A DNA stretch of 11,835 nucleotides from Accumulibacter sp031732815 (GTDB lineage Bacteria > Pseudomonadota > Gammaproteobacteria > Burkholderiales > Rhodocyclaceae). How positions within the stretch are numbered: position 1 is the first letter of the stretch; every line of letters starts with the position of its first letter. Positions 6,426 to 11,835 of the stretch are shown piece after piece. Where the stretch lies: assembly GCF_031732815.1 (NCBI RefSeq), contig NZ_JAVMKF010000313.1:1-11835 (forward strand), given 5' to 3'. Made by a program: the position numbers and the translations under genes. The notes beneath the pieces are model-generated. The model was not told the origin of the DNA and did not search any database. It was given only the letters and a program-made list of their open reading frames with translations.

Positions 6426-9203
6426 CTATTCATTCCACGCGCGCTCGTCGAGCGACGGGTTGGCGATCCCATAGCCCGGGATGCGCCGCTGCAGCAGCAT
6501 CAGCGGATTCGCTCCCAGACGCGAGAAGTCGCTCAGTTCGAGTTGCAGATAGGCACGCGTCGAGACATGCGACTCGCTGGTCACGACGCGCTGGCCGACA
6601 GCACGCAGCACCCAGCAGCCGGCGTTGTATTCGACACCACCGATGATCTCGATCGGCTGATTCTGCAGGAACGAGTAGTTGTAGCGACCAACCAGCTGCC
6701 AACGACTGGTCAGCGGCCACTGACCGGAAATGTCGATCTGCTTGATCGGCGTCACCGCATTGCGGTTATAACTGTACGCCGCGTTGAGCACCTTGCCCGC
6801 CTCCGGCAGGTAGCGCGCACCGAAGGAATAGCGCTGGAACTGCTGATCGCCGGTGTCGTACTGCAACGTGGCATCTGCGTAAACGTGCGGCAGCACCTGG
6901 CCGGTGAACGCCGCGAGAAGGTCCGACTTCTTCCATTTCCGGGTCGCCGCTCCGGGTTGCAAAGCCACCTTGTCGTCCGAGAAATACAGGCGCTGACCAA
7001 GCATCGCGCGCATGATCTCGGCGCCGCTTGCCGGATCGATCAGGCGCGAAGTTGCCGCGGCGGTCAACTGATTCGCGTTGTTGATCCGGTCCCAACCGGA
7101 AAACTGGTTGTCGGCAAAGATCTGGGCAAAATTGAAGTCGGCCAGCGCGGTGTCGAAGATCGGGATTTCGTCCTGATTCCGGTAGGGAATGTTCAGGTAG
7201 AAGAGGCGTGGTTCAAGTGTCTGAGTGTACTCGCGTCCGAACCAGTGGCTGGCGCGCTCGAAAGTCATCCCGGAATCGACGCTGAAAATCGGCAGGCTGC
7301 GGTTGATCGACGAGGGCGCGGTGACTGCGGTCGCCGGTTGCGACAGTGAATAGTGCGTGATATTCACCCCGAGACGCGGCGTGACGTACCAGCCGGGAGT
7401 AACGTAGGGCAGTGAAACCTGCGGCTGGAGGACGATGCGTTGCCCGGTCACCCGGTTCGCTTCCGGACTGGTGAAGTTGCTGTACTGCCCGAAGAAGGCG
7501 CTGTCGGTCAGATAGAGGTCGGGCTGGCGCGCGTTGACGACGATCTGCGGCAGTAGCCGATACGGCTGGCTGACCGGGTTGCGCGGATCGGGCTGCAGCG
7601 TCTGGAAGGTCTGCAGCATGCCGCTGACGTTCCACCAACCGCCGCCGCCATAGCTGATCTGCCCCTGCTGCAGGAGCTGGGTGCTTGCCGTGCTGGCGAT
7701 CTGGCTCGACAGGTCGGTGTAATAGTAGTCGTCGGAAACCCGGTTGAAATTGAGCGATCCGGTCAAGCCGCCGGCTGTCGTCTGCGTATGTGTCAGCGAC
7801 AAGCCCCAACGGTCGAGATCGCGCACGCGATCGTTCGGCAGCATCTCGACGCGCGCCTTGCTGAAATACGAGCCGCCGTAAGCGGCGTTCATGTAACGCA
7901 GGTCAGTGGCAAGCTGGACGCCGCGCTTGGTGAGAATGCGTGGCTCGAACGTCGCGTCCATGTTCGGCGCGATGTTCCAGTAATACGGCAGGGTAAACTC
8001 GACGCCGCTCTCCGTGCTCGAACCGTAGGTCGGCGTCAGGAAGCCCGACTTGCGCTCGTTGTTCAGCGAAAACGAAACCCAGGGAGAGTAGAGAATCGGC
8101 ACGCCCATGAAACGGATCGTCGCGTCGCTGCCGGTCGCCACGTCCTCGTCGTAATCAAGCTGCAGTTCGCGCGCGCTGACCATCCAGTCGTCGTTGCCCG
8201 GCTTGCACGTGGTGTAGGTGGCCGAAGTCAGGCGCACCTGGTTCTCACCCTCGAGGTCTATCCGCTGCGCCTCGCCGCGTCCCTCGGTAAGCTCCTTGAC
8301 CGGCTTCCTGGGTCCCTTCACCTTGGTCTGGCCGGGTTTCAGATCAACCAGGCGCGGCGCAGCAAAACCGCTGGAAAAATCGCCCGGCGCCGGCCCTGCC
8401 GGCAGCTTTTCGGCAGCCGCACCACCGGCCGCCGACTTTTCGGGGCTCGCCTGGCGACGCAGGAAGTACGACGCATTGTCGGCAAAGCCCACCTGATCTT
8501 CGACCTTGAGGCGCATCTTCGGCGCCGAAATCACGTCCTCGTCGATCTGCAAACGGGCGTTGCCGAGCGCTTCGACTTCGTCCTCTACCGGCCAGTAGGT
8601 CAGCCGATCAGCGGTCAGCACAGTGCCCAGCTTGCGCAACTCGGCGTCGTCCTCGGCGAGCAGTTCGCGGTCGGTGACGCCGCTGATGCGCTGTGCGCTG
8701 AGAAACGCCGGGCGCGGCTCGCTGCTCTCCTTCGGCGGGGCGACCAGCGCTTTCGCCAAGCGCAACTGGAGTGGCGTCGTCGCCACCTCGGGCGTCCCGG
8801 CGACTGCCGCCGGCAGCGCGTCGCCAGGCGGCGCAACGGCCGGCGTCTGGGCGGACGACTGTACCGGCGGCGACTGCACGGCCGGCGCCACCGCCGCCCT
8901 CGCCTGGCCGGCGCTGCCCGGCGTTTCGCCAGCACGCGCCGCCGCCCGCTCTCCACTTGGCGGCAAGGGGCGGGCCTCCGTCGGCGAGAGGTCAACGGGC
9001 CGGGTCTGCGCAGCCGAGCGCTCGCTCGGTCGCGCTGCCGGTGCCGCCGAGACGGGCGGCAAACCGAGCAGCGCCGGATCGACGCGGAAGGGCGGCTGAT
9101 TGCCCTGCGCGTCGGCCGGCGCAGAAAACCCGGCGGCCAGACCACCGGCGAGGCCACAGCAGAAGAGCACCGGCAAAGGCCGGGGCCGAGAAGGAAGCGT
9201 CAT
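6426..9203 (-). CDS. lptD: LPS-assembly outer-membrane protein LptD
   Basis: LptD forms, with the lipoprotein LptE, the outer-membrane translocon that inserts lipopolysaccharide into the outer leaflet. The 925-residue product is longer than E. coli LptD (784). A signal peptide at 1-32 (cleavage after ADA) is followed by an Ala/Pro-rich stretch at about 45-165 with no recognisable fold. The periplasmic OstA-type jellyroll starts near 190 (TVLTADRLTYWPVEDEVEA) and is broken by a low-complexity insertion at about 251-305. The barrel follows, with the family signatures KSGFLTPTYGSSTESG (385-400) and LPYYWNIAPNMDATFEPR. Mature cysteines are only C333 (TTCKPGNDDW) and C863 (YNAGCWVLR), so a single long-range disulfide is expected instead of E. 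coli's two. The ATG at 9203 has no clear Shine-Dalgarno sequence. First gene of lptD-surA-pdxA-rsmA; no LptE gene lies in the window. Confidence 0.96.
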   Translation of the reverse strand: MTLPSRPRPLPVLFCCGLAGGLAAGFSAPADAQGNQPPFRVDPALLGLPPVSAAPAARPSERSAAQTRPVDLSPTEARPLPPSGERAAARAGETPGSAGQARAAVAPAVQSPPVQSSAQTPAVAPPGDALPAAVAGTPEVATTPLQLRLAKALVAPPKESSEPRPAFLSAQRISGVTDRELLAEDDAELRKLGTVLTADRLTYWPVEDEVEALGNARLQIDEDVISAPKMRLKVEDQVGFADNASYFLRRQASPEKSAAGGAAAEKLPAGPAPGDFSSGFAAPRLVDLKPGQTKVKGPRKPVKELTEGRGEAQRIDLEGENQVRLTSATYTTCKPGNDDWMVSARELQLDYDEDVATGSDATIRFMGVPILYSPWVSFSLNNERKSGFLTPTYGSSTESGVEFTLPYYWNIAPNMDATFEPRILTKRGVQLATDLRYMNAAYGGSYFSKARVEMLPNDRVRDLDRWGLSLTHTQTTAGGLTGSLNFNRVSDDYYYTDLSSQIASTASTQLLQQGQISYGGGGWWNVSGMLQTFQTLQPDPRNPVSQPYRLLPQIVVNARQPDLYLTDSAFFGQYSNFTSPEANRVTGQRIVLQPQVSLPYVTPGWYVTPRLGVNITHYSLSQPATAVTAPSSINRSLPIFSVDSGMTFERASHWFGREYTQTLEPRLFYLNIPYRNQDEIPIFDTALADFNFAQIFADNQFSGWDRINNANQLTAAATSRLIDPASGAEIMRAMLGQRLYFSDDKVALQPGAATRKWKKSDLLAAFTGQVLPHVYADATLQYDTGDQQFQRYSFGARYLPEAGKVLNAAYSYNRNAVTPIKQIDISGQWPLTSRWQLVGRYNYSFLQNQPIEIIGGVEYNAGCWVLRAVGQRVVTSESHVSTRAYLQLELSDFSRLGANPLMLLQRRIPGYGIANPSLDERAWNE

Positions 9204-9266
9204 TGCGAATGGGTCAGTAACGAAGGCGACGTTTGCCGACGCCGCGCCTGCCAGCGGGCCGGATGA

Positions 9267-9272
9267 TAAAAT
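9267..9272 (+). promoter_or_regulatory. Possible -10 box for amgK-murU-pepP
   Basis: TAAAAT matches TATAAT at five of six bases and lies 38 bases upstream of the amgK start, in the 106-bp gap shared with lptD. No -35 hexamer stands at 16-18 bases from it (TTGCCG at 9233 is too far), so the call is weak. It would start transcription almost opposite the lptD promoter candidate, so the two could interfere with each other. Confidence 0.28.
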
Positions 9273-9278
9273 CGGGGC

Positions 9279-9287
9279 ATTCTAGCA
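9279..9287 (-). promoter_or_regulatory. Possible extended -10 promoter for the lptD operon
   Basis: On the minus strand the bases read TGCTAGAAT, which is TGn followed by TAGAAT (five of six matches to TATAAT). No TTGACA-like box is found at the usual distance, which extended -10 promoters tolerate. The lptD leader would be about 70 bases. No sigma-E-like GAACTT/TCAAA pair was seen here. Confidence 0.35.
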
Positions 9288-9297
9288 TCATCACCCG

Positions 9298-9305
9298 AGG
9301 AGGAG
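9298..9305 (+). promoter_or_regulatory. Strong Shine-Dalgarno sequence of amgK
   Basis: AGGAGGAG is a near-perfect anti-16S match placed 4-7 bases before ATG at 9310. It is much stronger than any other ribosome-binding site in the window and supports that start. Confidence 0.7.
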
Positions 9306-9309
9306 CGGC

Positions 9310-10341
9310 ATGCCGCGCAAAGCCCTGCTGGAGAACTGGGTCAATCAGCTTTTCGCGGAAGACTTTCCGGCCGGCTCGCTGCAGCTCGAAACAGCCTCGG
9401 CCGACGCCAGTTTCCGGCGCTACTTTCGCCTCGTTCTGCCCGACGGAACGAGCCGCATCGTGATGGATGCGCCACCCGACAAAGAAGACTGTCGGCCTTT
9501 CCTGGCCATCGCCCGGATGTTTCGCACGGCCGGCGTGCATGTACCGGAAGTCCTCGCGCACGACCTCGAGCAAGGCTTTCTCCTCCTTTCCGACCTTGGT
9601 CGGGTCACCTACCTGCAGGCGCTTGGCGACCGGCGAGCAGCTCCCGGGCTCTATGACGATGCCAATCAGGCGCTGATCGCCATCCAGACCTCAGGCCGCC
9701 CGAACGTCCTCCCCGCCTACGACCGCAGCCTGCTGGCGCGCGAGCTGGCGCTCTTTCCCGATTGGTACGTGCAACGCCACCTCGGCCGCAGCCTCGACGA
9801 GCGGCAGACGCTCGCCTTGCAGAGCGTATTCACCGCGCTGCTGGAGAACAACCTGCGCCAACCGCAGGTCCATGTTCATCGCGACTATCATTCACGCAAC
9901 CTGATGGTCGTCGGGGACGCGCCGCGCAGCTTTCCCACCAACCCGGGAATCCTCGATTTTCAGGACGCCGTGTTCGGGCCCTTGACCTACGACCTCGTCT
10001 CGCTCTATCGCGACGCCTACATCGACTGGCCGGAAGACCTCGAACTCGATTTCGTCATCCGCTATTGGGAAGCGGCACGCCGCGCCGGGCTGCCGGTACA
10101 CGCCGATTTCGAGGCGTTCTATCGCGACTACGAATGGATGGGCGCGCAGCGGCAACTGAAGGTGCTCGGCATCTTCGCCCGCCTCTGGCATCGCGACGGC
10201 AAGGACGACTATCTGAAGGACATGCCGCGCGTCATGCACTATCTGCGCCGCACCTGTCAGCGCTACCGCGAGTTGGCGCCACTCGCCAGACTCCTCGATG
10301 CGCTCGACGCGCAACCCGGCGAAGTCGCTTACACCTTCTGA
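9310..10341 (+). CDS. amgK: N-acetylmuramate/N-acetylglucosamine anomeric kinase
   Basis: AmgK phosphorylates MurNAc and GlcNAc at the anomeric carbon, the first step of the Pseudomonas-type cell-wall recycling route that bypasses de novo UDP-MurNAc synthesis; known in P. putida to contribute to fosfomycin tolerance. The 343-residue product has an aminoglycoside-phosphotransferase (APH) kinase fold: nucleotide-binding N-lobe with ADASFRRYFRL (31-41) and IVMDAPP (50-56), a hinge near LLLSDLG (91-97), catalytic loop VHRDYHSRNLMV (189-200, D192 and N197), and metal-binding D216 in ILDFQDAVFGP. Length fits characterised AmgK proteins. The start is fixed by a strong Shine-Dalgarno sequence. The stop overlaps an ATG in front of murU (TGATGATG), and the gene is divergent from lptD, the arrangement known from Pseudomonas. 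An aminoglycoside-resistance role is unlikely given murU next door. Confidence 0.92.
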   Translation: MPRKALLENWVNQLFAEDFPAGSLQLETASADASFRRYFRLVLPDGTSRIVMDAPPDKEDCRPFLAIARMFRTAGVHVPEVLAHDLEQGFLLLSDLGRVTYLQALGDRRAAPGLYDDANQALIAIQTSGRPNVLPAYDRSLLARELALFPDWYVQRHLGRSLDERQTLALQSVFTALLENNLRQPQVHVHRDYHSRNLMVVGDAPRSFPTNPGILDFQDAVFGPLTYDLVSLYRDAYIDWPEDLELDFVIRYWEAARRAGLPVHADFEAFYRDYEWMGAQRQLKVLGIFARLWHRDGKDDYLKDMPRVMHYLRRTCQRYRELAPLARLLDALDAQPGEVAYTF

Positions 10342-10343
10342 TG

Positions 10344-11036
10344 ATGAAAGCAATGATCCTCGCCGCTGGCCGCGGCGAACGCCTGCGACCGCTCACCGAC
10401 CAGACGCCCAAGCCACTCCTGCAGGTCGGCGGCAAGGCGCTGATCGTCTGGCATCTCGAACGTCTGGCCGCCGCCGGCTGGCGCGAAGTGGTGATCAATC
10501 ACGCCCATCTCGGGCGGCAGATCGAGACGGCACTCGGCGATGGCAGCGCCTTCGGTCTGCGCATCGCCTATTCGCCGGAACCGGCGGGCGCGCTGGAGAC
10601 CGCCGGGGGCATTGCGACGGCGCTGCCGCTGCTCGCCGACCAGCCCTTTCTGGTCATCAATGGCGACGTCTGGTGCGACTGGGATTTCGCCCAGGCAACG
10701 CGTTGCGCCACTGCCCTGGGCGAGCGTCTCGCGTACCTGGTTCTAGTCGATAACCCGGGGCACCACGCCGGCGGCGACTTTACACTGCGCGGCGACGTGG
10801 TCTGCGCGGCCGACGAGCGCCACCCGGCAACGCTCACCTACGCCGGTATCGCCGTCTTCCGGCCGGAGTTCTTCGCTCGGCTGCCGCGCGGCACGCACAT
10901 GAAGCTGCGTCCGCTGCTCGACGACGGCATCCGCCGCGGACTGATCGCCGGCGAACGCTACGGCGGCCGCTGGGTCGATGTGGGAACGATCGAGCGCCTG
11001 CAGCGCCTCGATGATGACTTGACACGCACGACATGA
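10344..11036 (+). CDS. murU: N-acetylmuramate alpha-1-phosphate uridylyltransferase
   Basis: MurU joins MurNAc-1-phosphate, the product of AmgK, to UTP to give UDP-MurNAc, returning recycled wall sugar to peptidoglycan synthesis. The 230-residue product (P. putida about 223) is a nucleotidyltransferase with a Rossmann-like fold. It shows the N-terminal signature LAAGRGERLRPLTDQTPKPL (6-25, with R14 and K23), ALETAGGI (83-90), metal-binding D108 in INGDVW, the sugar-site region TYAGIAVFRPEFF (165-177) and D212 in RWVDVGT. Two ATGs stand in tandem. I chose 10344 because MKAMILAAG is the family N-terminus; the one at 10341 adds one Met and overlaps the amgK stop. The stop overlaps the pepP start by four bases (ATGA). 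Other sugar-1-phosphate nucleotidyltransferases are similar, but length and the amgK partner favour MurU. Confidence 0.92.
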   Translation: MKAMILAAGRGERLRPLTDQTPKPLLQVGGKALIVWHLERLAAAGWREVVINHAHLGRQIETALGDGSAFGLRIAYSPEPAGALETAGGIATALPLLADQPFLVINGDVWCDWDFAQATRCATALGERLAYLVLVDNPGHHAGGDFTLRGDVVCAADERHPATLTYAGIAVFRPEFFARLPRGTHMKLRPLLDDGIRRGLIAGERYGGRWVDVGTIERLQRLDDDLTRTT

Positions 11037-11835
11037 AGCACGCTCCCTACTCCGAACGCCGTCAGCGCGTCTGCGCACGCCTGGGCGACGGCGTGGCGAT
11101 CATCCCGACCGCGCCCGAGCGCCTGCGCAACCGCGACGCCCACTATCCCTACCGCTTCGACAGCTACTTCTGGTACCTGAGCGGCTTCCCGGAACCGGAA
11201 GCCGTGCTCGTCCTGGTCGGTGGCAGCGAGGCGAGATCGATCCTCTTCTGTCGCGAGAAGAACGAAGAACGCGAGATCTGGGATGGCTTCCGCTACGGCC
11301 CGGCCAGCGCGGCGCAGGCTTTCGGCTTTGCGGAAGCCTGGCCGATCAGCGAGCTCGCCAGTCGACTGCCACAGTTGCTCGCCAAGCGCAGCACGCTCTG
11401 GCATTCGCTCGGACACGACGCCGAGTGGGACAGGCGAATCGGCGAGGTCCTCGCTGGCTTGCGCGCCGATAGCCGCAACGGCCAGCAAGCGCCGGGAGAG
11501 ATTCGCGACCTGCACGGTCTGCTCGACGAAATGCGGCTGTGCAAGGACAGCCATGAACTCGACTGCATGCAGCGCGCCGCCGACATCGCTGCTGCCGGGC
11601 ACACGCGCGCCATGCGCGCCTGCCGGCCGGGCATCGCCGAGTACGAACTGGAAGCCGAGCTGAGTTATGAATTTCGTCGGCGCGGCGCCAGCGGTCACGC
11701 TTACACGCCGATCGTCGCCGGCGGAGTCAATGCCTGCATCCTCCATTACGTCGCCAACGACAAGCTGCTCTCCGGGCACTCGCTGGTCCTGATCGACGCC
11801 GGCTGCGAAATCGAAGGCTACGCGTCCGACATCAC
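11033..11835 (+). CDS. pepP: Xaa-Pro aminopeptidase PepP (partial, N-terminal 267 residues)
   Basis: Cytoplasmic Mn2+-dependent aminopeptidase P (peptidase family M24B), which removes the N-terminal residue from peptides with proline in second place. The frame is open from ATG at 11033 to the window edge; about 170-180 residues, including most metal ligands, lie outside. The N-terminal creatinase-like domain (about 1-165) begins KHAPYSERRQRV and has AIIPTAPERLRNRDAHYPYR and FWYLSGFPEPEAVLVL. The catalytic pita-bread domain begins near 165 (DEMRLCKDSHELDCMQRAADI) with GHAYTPIVAGGVNACILHYVAND and then LIDAGCEIEGYASDI, where D255 and D266 are the first two metal ligands (E. coli D260, D271). The four-base overlap with murU suggests cotranslation. 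The link of PepP to wall recycling is positional only. Confidence 0.93.
   Translation, partial: MKHAPYSERRQRVCARLGDGVAIIPTAPERLRNRDAHYPYRFDSYFWYLSGFPEPEAVLVLVGGSEARSILFCREKNEEREIWDGFRYGPASAAQAFGFAEAWPISELASRLPQLLAKRSTLWHSLGHDAEWDRRIGEVLAGLRADSRNGQQAPGEIRDLHGLLDEMRLCKDSHELDCMQRAADIAAAGHTRAMRACRPGIAEYELEAELSYEFRRRGASGHAYTPIVAGGVNACILHYVANDKLLSGHSLVLIDAGCEIEGYASDI

Noticed and set aside
6090..7349. A 419-codon plus-strand open frame antisense to surA and lptD
   Set aside because: It crosses the surA/lptD boundary antisense to two certain genes and shows no domain.
7788..9266. A 492-codon plus-strand open frame antisense to lptD
   Set aside because: Codon-aligned shadow of lptD in GC-rich sequence. 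The product is Arg- and Gly-rich without motifs, while the minus strand encodes clear LptD signatures.

Overview
The window is GC-rich, densely coding bacterial chromosome. Gene order and protein sequences point to a betaproteobacterium, most likely of the Rhodocyclales (Candidatus Accumulibacter, Thauera and Azoarcus type). This is inferred from the lptD-surA-pdxA-rsmA cluster with amgK-murU divergent from it, and from the style of the proteins. No rRNA, tRNA, CRISPR array, insertion sequence or phage gene is visible. The content is mostly chromosomal housekeeping.

Layout from left to right. (1) Positions 1-1259, minus strand: N-terminal half of a large FtsX-like ABC exporter permease that runs off the left edge. 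(2) Positions 1427-3168, plus strand: an exonuclease III family nuclease (xth), a Crp/Fnr-family regulator whose start shares a base with the xth stop, and a small DUF2892 membrane protein. A Crp-type palindrome lies between regulator and membrane protein, spaced as expected for class II activation of the latter. (3) Positions 3181-3268: almost three copies of a 30-bp hairpin-forming tandem repeat fill the gap between two converging transcription units. (4) Positions 3284-9203, minus strand: the operon lptD-surA-pdxA-rsmA, tightly packed. (5) Positions 9310-11835, plus strand: amgK, murU and the start of pepP, divergent from lptD and linked by 1-base or 4-base stop/start overlaps.

How the genes work together. 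LptD places lipopolysaccharide in the outer membrane and SurA is the periplasmic chaperone that helps fold LptD and other barrels. PdxA (vitamin B6) and RsmA (16S rRNA methylation) are the usual passengers of that operon. AmgK and MurU form the cell-wall recycling route that turns MurNAc into UDP-MurNAc, so one intergenic region of about 100 bp separates outer-membrane assembly from peptidoglycan recycling. The Crp/Fnr gene, operator and DUF2892 gene look like a small self-contained regulatory unit and are the least characterised part of the window.

No convincing wholly new system was found. The points most worth a second look are the operator/regulator/DUF2892 module, the repeat array between converging genes, and the unusual LptD, which has one cysteine pair and long low-complexity insertions.
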